Shown piece after piece: positions 8,531-16,869 of a stretch of 60,116 nt of DNA. The position numbers and the translations under genes were made by a program. Source of the DNA: JBJEFI01 sp051873875 (lineage in GTDB: Bacteria; Bacillota; Bacilli; Bacillales; Bacillaceae_G); NCBI GenBank assembly GCA_051873875.1, contig JBJEFI010000040.1, forward strand, positions 1 through 60,116, written 5' to 3'. Every line of letters starts with the position of its first letter. Position 1 is the first letter of the stretch. The notes below the pieces were generated by a model, which was not told the origin of the DNA, ran no database searches, and saw only the letters and a program-made list of their open reading frames with translations.

Positions 8531-9139
8531 ATGATTAACGTAGAAGGATCATTTGAAATGAGTGTGGCTCCTGACACATTTTTTGTAACAATAGGTGTAC
8601 GAAGTGAGAAGGAATCTGTAATGGATGCACAAAAGGAAGTAAATCAAAAAATGAATAAAATAATGGAGATGCTGGCAGCACAAGGCATTCCTCCAAATCA
8701 AATTCAAACAATCACTTATCATATTGGACCAATATATGAATATCAAGATGGGAAAAGTTATATGAAAGGAGGGTATGTGGAGCATGTTCTCAAAATTACA
8801 ACTGATAATGTAGGAAAAGTTGGAACACTTATTGACCTTGCTGTGAAAGAGGGAGCAAATATTATTCAAGGAATTGAATATACAGTAAAAAATAAAAATC
8901 AGTATTATGATCAAGCATTGCTACAAGCGATTGATATTACAAAAGAGAAAGCTGAGAAAATTGCTGCTAATTTGGGTGCAACATTATACCCAATTCCAAA
9001 GAAAATAATAGAGGGAAGAGATGAGAGAACTTATGAGTCAATGACAATAAAGTTGGCTAGTGAAGGTACTAAAATCGCTCCAGGACTTATTTTAATTCGT
9101 GCTTCTGTTAGTGCTGTTTACCAATTAAATGAAGAATGA
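8531..9139 (+). CDS. SIMPL domain protein (DUF541)
   Basis: 202-residue SIMPL/DUF541 protein. It begins INVEGSFEMSVAPDTFFVTIGV, the hallmark opening of the family, followed by a helical segment and an internal EYTVKNKNQYYDQAL stretch, then KAEKIAANLGATL. There is no signal peptide, so this member seems cytoplasmic, unlike many Gram-negative homologues that are periplasmic. The family forms oligomeric shells in some bacteria and has been linked to oxidative stress, but the role is unclear. AAGGAGGAGAGG precedes the ATG. It probably forms its own unit, since a promoter-like region separates it from the lipoprotein gene. Confidence 0.82.
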   Translation: MINVEGSFEMSVAPDTFFVTIGVRSEKESVMDAQKEVNQKMNKIMEMLAAQGIPPNQIQTITYHIGPIYEYQDGKSYMKGGYVEHVLKITTDNVGKVGTLIDLAVKEGANIIQGIEYTVKNKNQYYDQALLQAIDITKEKAEKIAANLGATLYPIPKKIIEGRDERTYESMTIKLASEGTKIAPGLILIRASVSAVYQLNEE

Positions 9140-9232
9140 CTATTTTTGATAAGATAACGTCTAAAAGTGGAAAATAGGATGAGATAACAAGATATGGTAT
9201 AGTAAACGTATATTTATGTAGGAGGAAAAATC

Positions 9233-9910
9233 GTGAAAAGGACTTGGTTACTATTTAATTTGGCCGTTGTCGTCTTCTTAGCAGGATGTGTACAAGTAGA
9301 TGTAACAGTTGATATTGATAAGCTTGGAAATGCAAAATTAACATATGAATCCTTTGTAGATGATTATGTTGCTCAAATAGGAAATATAGATCCATCCCAA
9401 GTAGGAGATTTAGCATCTTATTTTGATGATGTGAAAGAAGTAGAAAAAGATGGGGAAACAGGTGTTGTTGCAACGAAAGAATTAGGAAATGTTTTGTTGC
9501 TAACGTTTGTTAATACAAATAAGCTAGAGTTGGAACAATTTAAAGACCAAGTTCATATAACAAAGCAATCTTCTTTTTTCTATGATACATACAAAGTGAA
9601 GATAAAAGTAATAGATGCCATTATAAAGGAGCTTCCTCGTGAATATCGAGCATTACTACCTTTATATGCCAAACAAATAAAACTGAATTTAAACTTAAAT
9701 ATACCAATTGAATTAGAAGCAGAAAATGCCACAAAAAGTAATGTAGATGGGACACAGAATTCGTACAATTGGGAGTTTACATTAAATGACCAGGGCAAAG
9801 AATTAGAAGCCACTGCTAAGTTATGGAACATAAAACATATTGCTTTATTAACTGGTGGAATCCTTCTTGTATTAGTTATTCTGTTTATTTGGAAACGTAA
9901 ACGAAAATAG
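9233..9910 (+). CDS. Lipoprotein with C-terminal anchor, LppM/DUF3153-like
   Basis: 225 residues. A signal peptide ends in the lipobox FLAGC with the lipid-bearing cysteine at about residue 19. The extracellular part starts VQVDVTVDIDKLGNAKLTYE, the beta-rich opening of LppM/DUF3153-type domains, and the C terminus has a transmembrane helix (about 202-219) ending in KRKRK. The protein would be held at the outer face by both lipid and helix. Function unknown. An AGGAGG site sits 9 nt before the GTG start. A terminator follows directly. Confidence 0.75.
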   Translation: MKRTWLLFNLAVVVFLAGCVQVDVTVDIDKLGNAKLTYESFVDDYVAQIGNIDPSQVGDLASYFDDVKEVEKDGETGVVATKELGNVLLLTFVNTNKLELEQFKDQVHITKQSSFFYDTYKVKIKVIDAIIKELPREYRALLPLYAKQIKLNLNLNIPIELEAENATKSNVDGTQNSYNWEFTLNDQGKELEATAKLWNIKHIALLTGGILLVLVILFIWKRKRK

Positions 9911-9919
9911 TATTAAACG

Positions 9920-9945
9920 AGTCACTAATTTTAGTGGCTTTTTTT
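9920..9945 (+). terminator. Intrinsic terminator
   Basis: Stem AGTCACTAA/TTAGTGGCT with G-U pairing, followed by seven T. Confidence 0.8.
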
Positions 9946-10059
9946 GTATTTTAAAAGGGTTATTGTTTGTAAGTAACGAAATAAAATGTAAAGTTACATT
10001 TGCATTAGAAAATGATACATATTGAAATGAAAAACAGGTAGAAAGGAGTAGCGAGCGAT

Positions 10060-11274
10060 ATGAACTTTGACTATTCAAATAAAGTGAAATCTCTTCAAGA
10101 GAAAGTAACTGGTTTTATGGAAGAACATGTTTATCCTAATGAGCAATTGTATGAACAACAACTTCAAACACAGGAAACAAGATGGTGTGCAGTACCAGAA
10201 ATAATGGAAACGTTAAAAGAAAAAGCAAAAGCAGAGGGGTTATGGAATTTATTTTTACCAGATAGCAAGTATGGTGCAGGATTAACAAATCTAGAGTATG
10301 CACCTTTATGCGAAATAATGGGAAAATCAATTATCGGTCCCGAAGTGTTCAATTGTAATGCACCAGACACAGGAAATATGGAAGTACTTGTCCGCTATGG
10401 TTCAGAAGCACAGAAACAACAATGGCTTTTGCCACTATTAGAAGGAACCATTCGATCTTGTTTTTCAATGACAGAGCCAGATGTTGCTTCATCCGATGCG
10501 ACAAATATTTCAGCTAGTATTGTTCGTGATGGGAATGAATATGTTATCAATGGTCGAAAATGGTGGTCATCAGGAGCTGGCGATCCTCGTTGTAAAATTG
10601 GGATTGTTATGGGGAAAACGGATATAGAAGCACCCATTTATGAACAACAATCGATGATTTTAGTACCACTTGATACACCAGGTGTGAAAATAGAACGAAT
10701 GTTACCTGTTTTCGGATATGACCATGCCCCTCATGGCCATGGTGAAATTACATTTGAAAATGTTCGTGTTCCAGCTGAGAACATGATATGGGGTGAGGGA
10801 AAAGGCTTTGCAATTGCGCAAGGTCGATTAGGACCAGGTCGAATTCATCATTGTATGCGATTAATTGGTGCTGCCGAGAGAGCACTTGATGAAATGTGTA
10901 AGCGCATTCAAAAAAGGGTGGCATTTGGAAAAACATTGGCCCAGCAAGGTGTTGTACAAGATTGGATTGCAACATCTCGAATTGAAATAGAACAAGCTAG
11001 ATTATTAACGTTAAAAGCAGCTTACATGATGGACACAGTTGGAAATAAAGAAGCGAAAAAAGAAATTGCAATGATAAAAGTTGTCGCGCCGACAATGGCC
11101 TTAAATGTGATTGATCGTGCTATTCAGTCACTAGGTGCAGCTGGTGTAAGTGACGATTTTCCTTTGGCGGCACATTGGGCCAATGCTCGTACGCTTCGAT
11201 TTGCTGATGGTCCAGATGAAGTACATAAAGCACAAGTTGCTAAGTTAGAATTAAGAAAATACAAGGAGATGTAA
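10060..11274 (+). CDS. Acyl-CoA dehydrogenase, ACAD10/11 type
   Basis: 404-residue flavoprotein, first gene of a five-gene operon. The FAD- and substrate-binding stretch CFSMTEPDVASSDATNI (about 142-158) and the C-terminal RFADGPDEVHKAQVAKLEL (about 380-398) match the ACAD10/ACAD11 subfamily rather than classical beta-oxidation dehydrogenases. Vertebrate ACAD10/11 and the Pseudomonas LvaC protein act on 4-hydroxyacyl-CoA that has been phosphorylated by a linked APH-type kinase, removing phosphate and moving the hydroxyl toward C3. A kinase of that type is encoded downstream (13720), which supports the same role here by inference. AGAAAGGAGTAG precedes the ATG. Confidence 0.88.
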   Translation: MNFDYSNKVKSLQEKVTGFMEEHVYPNEQLYEQQLQTQETRWCAVPEIMETLKEKAKAEGLWNLFLPDSKYGAGLTNLEYAPLCEIMGKSIIGPEVFNCNAPDTGNMEVLVRYGSEAQKQQWLLPLLEGTIRSCFSMTEPDVASSDATNISASIVRDGNEYVINGRKWWSSGAGDPRCKIGIVMGKTDIEAPIYEQQSMILVPLDTPGVKIERMLPVFGYDHAPHGHGEITFENVRVPAENMIWGEGKGFAIAQGRLGPGRIHHCMRLIGAAERALDEMCKRIQKRVAFGKTLAQQGVVQDWIATSRIEIEQARLLTLKAAYMMDTVGNKEAKKEIAMIKVVAPTMALNVIDRAIQSLGAAGVSDDFPLAAHWANARTLRFADGPDEVHKAQVAKLELRKYKEM

Positions 11275-11289
11275 AGGAGGATTAAAGAG

Positions 11290-12063
11290 ATGCATGTGAT
11301 GGAGTTGTTTTCTTTAAAGGGAAAAACAGCGATTGTTACTGGCGGAGGACGTGGTCTAGGTGAACAGATGGCTATTGGATTAGCTGAAGCTGGTGCAAAT
11401 GTTGTTTTATGTTCTAGAAAAGTAGAAAAATGTAAAGAAGTTGCCGACAAATTAAAAGACTATGGTGTACGAACCCTTTCTTTTTCTTGTGATGTAACAA
11501 ATATAGAAGATATAAAACAGGTAGTAGAAGAGACAGTATATGAATTTGGTAGCATTGATATTTTAATTAACAATAGTGGTGCGACATGGGGTGCTCCCGT
11601 TACAGAAATGCCACTGGCAGCATGGGAAAAGGTATTGGCTGTAAATGTAACCGGTACATTTTTAATGAGTCAAGAAGTAGGGAAAGTAATGCTAAAACAA
11701 GGAAGTGGTAAAATCATAAATATTGCTTCTATTGCCGGATTAGCAGGAACAGATCCTCGTTATATGGATACAATTGCTTACAATACGAGTAAGGGAGCAG
11801 TCATTACGTTTACAAAAGATTTAGCTGTGAAATGGGGGCCAGAAAATATTCAAGTAAATGCCATCGCACCAGGATTTTTTCCAACAAAGATGTCTCATCA
11901 GCTTATTGAGAATGGGCAAGATTATTTCTTAAATATTACACCATTAAGACGATTTGGCAATGAAAATGATTTGAAAGGAGCGGCTGTATTTTTGGCATCT
12001 AAAGCTTCTGATTATGTGACCGGTACAGTTATTGTTGTAGATGGTGGTACACAAGCATTATAA
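11290..12063 (+). CDS. SDR family oxidoreductase
   Basis: 257-residue classical short-chain dehydrogenase. The NAD(P) glycine motif TGGGRGLG sits at about 19-26, the NNSG motif (usually NNAG) at about 95, and the catalytic tetrad is completed by INIASIAG (Ser) and YNTSK (Tyr, Lys; about 174-178). The end TGTVIVVDGGTQAL is the usual SDR C terminus. The start at 11290 lies 10 nt after AAGGAGG. In the lva pathway an SDR (LvaD) oxidises the 3-hydroxyacyl intermediate; this gene holds the equivalent position between dehydrogenase and ligase, so the same role is inferred. Confidence 0.87.
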   Translation: MHVMELFSLKGKTAIVTGGGRGLGEQMAIGLAEAGANVVLCSRKVEKCKEVADKLKDYGVRTLSFSCDVTNIEDIKQVVEETVYEFGSIDILINNSGATWGAPVTEMPLAAWEKVLAVNVTGTFLMSQEVGKVMLKQGSGKIINIASIAGLAGTDPRYMDTIAYNTSKGAVITFTKDLAVKWGPENIQVNAIAPGFFPTKMSHQLIENGQDYFLNITPLRRFGNENDLKGAAVFLASKASDYVTGTVIVVDGGTQAL

Positions 12064-12086
12064 AAATAAAAAATGGAGGCATGAAG

Positions 12087-13703
12087 ATGGAAAATGTAAT
12101 GAATTGGTTTTCAAAATATGAGGGAGATACTTGTTCACATGAAATCGACATCCCCTTGATTTCCTTACCAGATATTTTAATGGAGAATGCAAAAACATAT
12201 AAGGATCAATACGCTGTTTCAATGTATGGTCATAAATTAACGTACCAACAACTAGCTCAATATGCCACGGCTTTTGCGATAGCACTTCAAAAGCAAGGTG
12301 TTAAAAAAGGAGATCCAGTTGGTTTAATGCTTCCTAACTGTCCACAATATGTCATTGCGTATTATGGGACATTACTAGCAGGCGGAATTGTGACTCAAAT
12401 CAACCCAATGCTTATGGAACGTGAATTAATTCATATTTTGAATGATTCAGGCTGTGATATGGTCGTAACACTAGATGGTTTATATGACCGTGTGCAAGCA
12501 ATGAAATCTGTTACGAATCTCCAAACGATTATCGTTGTTAGTTTTACTGACGAACCTTCTTTAACTTTACCAGATGTGACATTTACTTCTTTCCTACAAT
12601 CAGCAGACAAAGCCCTTATCCCAGTATCTATTCAACCCAAATCAGACGTTGCTGTGCTTCAATATACAGGAGGTACAACAGGACTTTCCAAAGGTGCAAT
12701 GCTTACGCATTACAACTTAGTTGCCAATTTAGTGCAAATGACTACTTTTTTTCAAGATGAAATGCAATATGGAAAAGAAAAAATATTTTCGATTATTCCG
12801 CTCTTTCATGTAATGGGGATGACAACTTGTATGAACTGGGCTATCTACGGCGGACAAGAAATGGTGATATTGCCACGTTTTGATTTAGAAGAAGCACTGC
12901 AAACAATAAAAAAAGAAAAACCAACAATTTTCCCAGGAGTACCAACAATTTATGTTGCATTAACAAATCATCCAAAAGCACAAGAATACGGGATTGATAG
13001 TATTCGTTTTTGTTTTAGCGGTAGTGCACCAATGCCAGTAGAATTAATGAAAGAGTTTGAAAAAAAGACTGGTGGAAAAGTATATGAAGGATATGGACTA
13101 TCCGAAACGGCACCAGTTACTCATTGTAATCCACCATCAGGAAATAGAAAGCCAGGAAGTGTTGGATTAGGGATGCCCCAAACAGCATATAAAATCGTGG
13201 ATGTAGCGACAGGACAACAGGAATGTCCAGTTGGTGAATTAGGAGAAGTGATCGTTAAAGGACCACAAGTCATGCTTGGGTACTGGAATAATCCAGAAGA
13301 GACAGCACATACATTACGGGATGGTTGGCTATATACGGGAGATATTGGACGTGTTGACGATGAAGGGTATTTATATATTGTTGACCGTAAAAAAGATTTG
13401 ATTATTGCTGGCGGATTTAATATTTATCCGCGAGATATTGAAGAAGTATTATATGAGCACCCTGCAGTTTTAGAAGCCGTTGTAATCGGGGTACCAGATG
13501 CATATCGTGGAGAAACAGTAAAGGCTATTATAGTGCCAAAGGAAAATAAACAGTTAACAGAAAAAGAGATATTAGCTTATTGTAAACAGCATTTAGCAGC
13601 TTATAAACTACCAAAAATAATTGAATTCCGTACTAGCTTACCAAAAACGAATGTAGGAAAAATTTTACGCCGTGCCCTTAGGGAAGAAGAAGCAAATAAA
13701 TAA
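12087..13703 (+). CDS. AMP-dependent acyl-CoA ligase
   Basis: 538-residue adenylate-forming ligase. The ATP-binding P-loop YTGGTTGLSKGAMLTH (about 190), the YGLSETAP motif (about 339), GWLYTGDIGRVDDEGY (about 415), the hinge DRKKDLIIAGGFNIYPRDIEE, and the catalytic lysine in NVGKILRR near the C terminus are all intact. The chosen ATG is 7 nt after GGAGG; the earlier ATG at 12081 would be only 1 nt from it. It activates a carboxylic acid with ATP and CoA. In this operon it probably makes the CoA ester of a medium- or long-chain (possibly hydroxy) acid for the kinase and dehydrogenase. Confidence 0.88.
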   Translation: MENVMNWFSKYEGDTCSHEIDIPLISLPDILMENAKTYKDQYAVSMYGHKLTYQQLAQYATAFAIALQKQGVKKGDPVGLMLPNCPQYVIAYYGTLLAGGIVTQINPMLMERELIHILNDSGCDMVVTLDGLYDRVQAMKSVTNLQTIIVVSFTDEPSLTLPDVTFTSFLQSADKALIPVSIQPKSDVAVLQYTGGTTGLSKGAMLTHYNLVANLVQMTTFFQDEMQYGKEKIFSIIPLFHVMGMTTCMNWAIYGGQEMVILPRFDLEEALQTIKKEKPTIFPGVPTIYVALTNHPKAQEYGIDSIRFCFSGSAPMPVELMKEFEKKTGGKVYEGYGLSETAPVTHCNPPSGNRKPGSVGLGMPQTAYKIVDVATGQQECPVGELGEVIVKGPQVMLGYWNNPEETAHTLRDGWLYTGDIGRVDDEGYLYIVDRKKDLIIAGGFNIYPRDIEEVLYEHPAVLEAVVIGVPDAYRGETVKAIIVPKENKQLTEKEILAYCKQHLAAYKLPKIIEFRTSLPKTNVGKILRRALREEEANK

Positions 13704-13719
13704 AAAGGAGTAAACAAGA

Positions 13720-14781
13720 ATGTCTCAGCTTATTCCAGTAAGAGAAGAAGAAAAGTTAGCTATCCCTGTGCTTGAAGTATATTTAAAGAAAAATATTCCT
13801 TCTATTTCAGAGGAGAATTCACTTGTTATTCAGCAATTTGGGGCAGGCGCATCAAATTTAACATATGCATTAACAATAGGAAATTGGAAAGGTGTATTAC
13901 GTCGGCCGCCACTTGGGCCAGTTGCAGCGAAAGCACACGATATGGAACGAGAATTTATGATTTTACAAGTCTTGCATCAGCACTTTCCAACTGCTCCTCA
14001 GCCATATTTATTTAGTAATGACGTAAGTATTGTAGGAAGTCCTTTTTTTGTAATGGAAAGAAAACATGGTGTTTTACTAGATAAGGCTTATCCAGAAGGT
14101 ACACAGGTAACAAAGGAATTAAATGCACATGTATCCCAGCTAATGGTTGATACATTAGTGAAGCTTCATGATATTCCTTATGAAGGGACACCATTAGAGA
14201 AAATAAGTCGTCCAAATGGATTTATGGAACGGCAAGTAAGTGGGTGGATAGGACGTTATGAACGTGCGAAAACAGATGATATTTTTGAAGTAGAAGTATT
14301 GAAAAAGTGGCTTGTAGATAAGCTTCCAACTTCTTTATATACATCGATTATCCATTATGATTATAAGCTAAATAACACCTTATTTTCAGATGATTTTAGT
14401 AGCATAGTAGGTTTGTTTGATTGGGAAATGACTACAGTTGGAGATCCCTTAGCAGATGTTGGGGCGGCAATGAGTTACTGGGTTCAAAAAGATGATCCAA
14501 AACTATTATTATATGGACTAGGGAAACCTTCTGTAACGATTTTAGATGGATTTTATACACGTCAACAATTTATAGAAGAATATGCTAAAAAAAGTGGTCG
14601 AGATATGAGCAATATTCACTACTATATAACGTTTGCATATTTTAAATTAGCAGTTATTTGTCAGCAAATTTATTATCGTTATAAAAAAGGACAAACGAAA
14701 GATGGACGTTTTGCTCATTTAAATGAATTTGTTAAGACATTAATGTTTCATGCTGTTCAGTGTTCAAAAGAGGAAGCATAA
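13720..14781 (+). CDS. APH-family kinase, ACAD10/11 kinase-domain type
   Basis: 353-residue phosphotransferase of the APH (aminoglycoside phosphotransferase-like) fold. The phosphate-binding segment FGAGASNLTYAL (about 39-50), the catalytic loop IIHYDYKLNN (H-x-D-x4-N, about 211-220) and metal-binding FDWEMTTVGDPLADVG (about 233-248) are intact. In ACAD10/11 this kinase is fused to the dehydrogenase; in Pseudomonas it is the separate LvaA, which phosphorylates 4-hydroxyacyl-CoA. The neighbouring dehydrogenase and ligase make that role far more likely than antibiotic inactivation. RBS AAAGGAG. It overlaps the next gene by one base (TAATG). Confidence 0.85.
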   Translation: MSQLIPVREEEKLAIPVLEVYLKKNIPSISEENSLVIQQFGAGASNLTYALTIGNWKGVLRRPPLGPVAAKAHDMEREFMILQVLHQHFPTAPQPYLFSNDVSIVGSPFFVMERKHGVLLDKAYPEGTQVTKELNAHVSQLMVDTLVKLHDIPYEGTPLEKISRPNGFMERQVSGWIGRYERAKTDDIFEVEVLKKWLVDKLPTSLYTSIIHYDYKLNNTLFSDDFSSIVGLFDWEMTTVGDPLADVGAAMSYWVQKDDPKLLLYGLGKPSVTILDGFYTRQQFIEEYAKKSGRDMSNIHYYITFAYFKLAVICQQIYYRYKKGQTKDGRFAHLNEFVKTLMFHAVQCSKEEA

Positions 14782-15527
14782 TGAAAATACATGTAATTTT
14801 AAAAAAGGAAGATGTAAATCCTGTATTATTAGAAGATAAAGTGGTTGTTGTTTTAGATATTCTTTTAGCAACTTCCACAATTGTTACTCTTTTTGGAGCG
14901 GGGGCCAAAAAGGTAATACCTGTTAGAAATGGACAGGAAGCAAGAAAAATAGGAATTCAATTAGAAGAAATCCCTCTTTATACAGGGGAATATCAGGGTA
15001 AAACAATTGATGGATTTCTAGATTCACTTCCAACAACGTTAATTAAACAAGCATATAATCAAACAATTGTGTTATCAACAACGAATGGAACAGTTGCCAT
15101 TCGCAGTTGCGAAAGTGCAAGAAACGTATATATTGGTTCTTTGTTAAATGGAAAGGCGCTTTGTTTAGAACTTGTTAAGCAGCATAAGGATACAGATATT
15201 ATTATTGTTTGTTCAGGGTCCAGTAATCAATTTTGTTTAGAGGATTTTTATGGAGCAGGTTACTTATTAGCTTTATTAGAACAAGCTAATATCCCTTATG
15301 TTTATTCAGATGCTGCGAGTGCTGCTCTCTTATTTTATAAAGCATATAGAAATGAAGAAGTACAAATAATGGAGTCTTCGAGAATCGGTCAAATTTTAAT
15401 AGAAGAAGGATATGAACAGGAACTGCATTGGATTAGTCAAAAAGATGTATATTCTATTGTTCCAATTTTTCGAGATGGACAGATACTGTTGGGACCTAAT
15501 TCAGTTATGCAAACTAAAAACCGTTGA
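14781..15527 (+). CDS. ComB-like 2-phosphosulfolactate phosphatase family protein
   Basis: 248-residue ComB-family protein. Visible motifs are VVVLDILLATSTIVTLFGAGA near residue 16, LSTTNGT (about 96-102), IVCSG and FCLEDFYGAGYL (about 146-160), all typical of ComB. In archaea ComB removes phosphate from 2-phosphosulfolactate in coenzyme M synthesis; bacterial homologues such as B. subtilis YitC lack an agreed role. The start at 14781 is set by the TAATG junction and AAAGAGG upstream; a longer frame would run into the kinase gene. Coupling to an acyl kinase operon is unusual and hints at a different phosphoester substrate. Confidence 0.78.
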   Translation: MKIHVILKKEDVNPVLLEDKVVVVLDILLATSTIVTLFGAGAKKVIPVRNGQEARKIGIQLEEIPLYTGEYQGKTIDGFLDSLPTTLIKQAYNQTIVLSTTNGTVAIRSCESARNVYIGSLLNGKALCLELVKQHKDTDIIIVCSGSSNQFCLEDFYGAGYLLALLEQANIPYVYSDAASAALLFYKAYRNEEVQIMESSRIGQILIEEGYEQELHWISQKDVYSIVPIFRDGQILLGPNSVMQTKNR

Positions 15528-15546
15528 CAGTGTTAACGGTTTTTTC
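15517..15546 (+). terminator. Intrinsic terminator of the hydroxyacid operon
   Basis: Stem AAACCGTT/AACGGTTT, 9-nt loop, then a T run. Confidence 0.8.
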
Positions 15547-15744
15547 ATATCAGTATATAAAAATAGCATCGAAACAGGTACTTAAATTATTTAATTTTAA
15601 CTTTACGTATTTTACCTTTGTTTGTAAAAACTATTACAAAAGGTATGTATTTGTAATAGAAGTGTAGGAATTTTTAACTTGTTATATGAAAATAATTACA
15701 ATATAATACTATTAATTTCATTAATCTAGGAGGGAATAAAAAGT
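15547..15744 (+). promoter_or_regulatory. Promoter-like region and RBS with no gene start
   Basis: TATAAT occurs near 15698 and a strong AGGAGGG at 15730-15736, spaced as for a gene, but no open frame follows; the intron-like RNA begins instead. This may be the 5' end of a gene interrupted or lost at the insertion. Confidence 0.4.
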
Positions 15745-16140
15745 AGATTTACTCTACTTACTAGCCTCGTATACAAAGAAATCTGTATAGGACACAACTC
15801 TAATTGCAGATAATCTCTAAAGCTATACCGCCACAATGTAAGGATGAAAGATACTTAAGCATGATGGTTGCAAAAGTGGAAAAAGGTGTAGATGGCATAT
15901 GGCGAAAATCTATGTGCTGGTACAATGGGTGTTCATGCAGCGAAGCTCTGAACAGGGAAACGTTTAACGACCAGGTAGCGATACCGTACACTTAAGCGAG
16001 TAGAAATGGGTTGCCCCAAACAGATTGATACATAAGATGCTGAGGGTGAAGAAATAGTCTGTAATTACATGAAAATGTAAGAAGTTCATGGTGTTACTTT
16101 TGAGAACTGCATAGACTTAGCGAGTTTATGTGAACGCGTG
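15745..16140 (+). ncRNA. Group I intron-like RNA (ends approximate)
   Basis: The four conserved group I elements appear in order on the plus strand: P-like AATTGCAGA (15802-15810), Q-like AATGGGTGTTCATGCAGCG (15923-15942), R-like GTTTAACGACCAG (15962-15974) and S-like AGAAATAGTCTG (16050-16061). The S element is followed by a TTACAT-GAAA-ATGTAA hairpin (16065-16080) suitable for P9. A GTATA/TATAC hairpin before P would fit P2, and AAGTAGA/TCTACTT near 15747 might be P1. I did not fold it, and the R/S pairing seems to hold one mismatch, so activity is uncertain. No homing endonuclease or transposase frame is present. It lies between a lost gene start and a hemolysin remnant, so it may be an IStron relic. 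Confidence 0.65.
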
Positions 16141-16216
16141 TACCCCTATTATTTAGAAATATGCATGGTGAATCCTTGTTTTTATAACAAGGGAAATAAA
16201 ATGGGCATATTAGTTT

Positions 16217-16558
16217 CCTACAGTTGAGGATATTATGGAAGAAATTGTTGGTGATATCTGAGATGAATTTGATGAAGATTAAACATTTGATATTATTCGA
16301 ATTTTTCAGGATGAAGTCTTATTAAGTGGAAAAATATCCTTATATGTATTTACTAATTTATTCAAATTAGATATACAGTTTGAGAACGTTGATAGGATTA
16401 GCGGCTGGATTTTAAGTCAAGATACGTTTGTGAAAGAACATCATATGTTTGAACTAGGTCGTATTCAACTTTAAATAATAGAAATTGAAGGAAAATATAT
16501 ACGAAAAGTGATTGCAACGAGAGTATTACCTAAAGAAAAAATAGAAATGTTTTCTTAA
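16217..16558 (+). pseudogene. HlyC/CorC (hemolysin family) C-terminal remnant
   Basis: 114 codons in one frame encode the end of a CBS-pair membrane protein of the hemolysin/CorC family: PTVEDIMEEIVGDI, DEFDED, then the CorC/HlyC domain with ISGWILSQD and a C-terminal IRKVIATRVLP. Three in-frame stops (TGA where Arg is expected after GDI, TAA after DEFDED, TAA after GRIQL) show real decay rather than indel error. The membrane domain and first CBS repeat, about 320 residues, are absent; in their place upstream is the intron-like RNA. The intact protein would be a membrane ion-transport or metal-homeostasis factor. Confidence 0.72.
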
Positions 16559-16576
16559 TTGAGGAGAGGATACAAT

Positions 16577-16651
16577 ATGATCAAACAACTTATTTCCTGG
16601 ATGTTAATTATATTAGCCGTTGCATATGTCAGCACTATGTTGATTTATTGA
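16577..16651 (+). CDS. Putative 24-residue membrane peptide
   Basis: Tiny frame MIKQLISWMLIILAVAYVSTM plus LIY, 24 residues, nearly all hydrophobic after a Lys at position 3, behind a strong GAGGAGAGG 7 nt upstream. It starts 19 nt after the dead hemolysin gene and ends before a strong terminator. The good ribosome site and single-span composition suggest a real small membrane peptide, perhaps once co-expressed with the hemolysin. I recognise no family; chance is possible at this length. Confidence 0.4.
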   Translation: MIKQLISWMLIILAVAYVSTMLIY

Positions 16652-16711
16652 TAGAAAAAGATACACGTTTCTTTTATTGGTTTAAATAAACTATTTAATT
16701 AAATACATCAT

Positions 16712-16751
16712 AAAAAAGCAGTTCTCATACTTAGAAGAACTGCTTTTTTTA
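16712..16751 (+). terminator. Intrinsic terminator
   Basis: Stem AAAAAAGCAGTTCT with AGAACTGCTTTTTT, loop of about 9 nt, then T run. Confidence 0.88.
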
Positions 16752-16869
16752 TAGCAATAATGGATAACGATAAGATATAAATATGTTGTTGCAGTCTGAA
16801 TAATCTGGTAATTAATTTCTGAAATGGTATATAATAAAAAGGCATAGAACAATATAGAGGGGATTATAT

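Noticed and set aside
13720..14781. Aminoglycoside resistance kinase
   Set aside because: The fold is APH-like, but operon context with ACAD, SDR and ligase points to acyl substrates.
15804..15995. Open frames on both strands inside the intron-like RNA
   Set aside because: No ribosome site, codon pattern or family match, and the positions coincide with conserved RNA elements.
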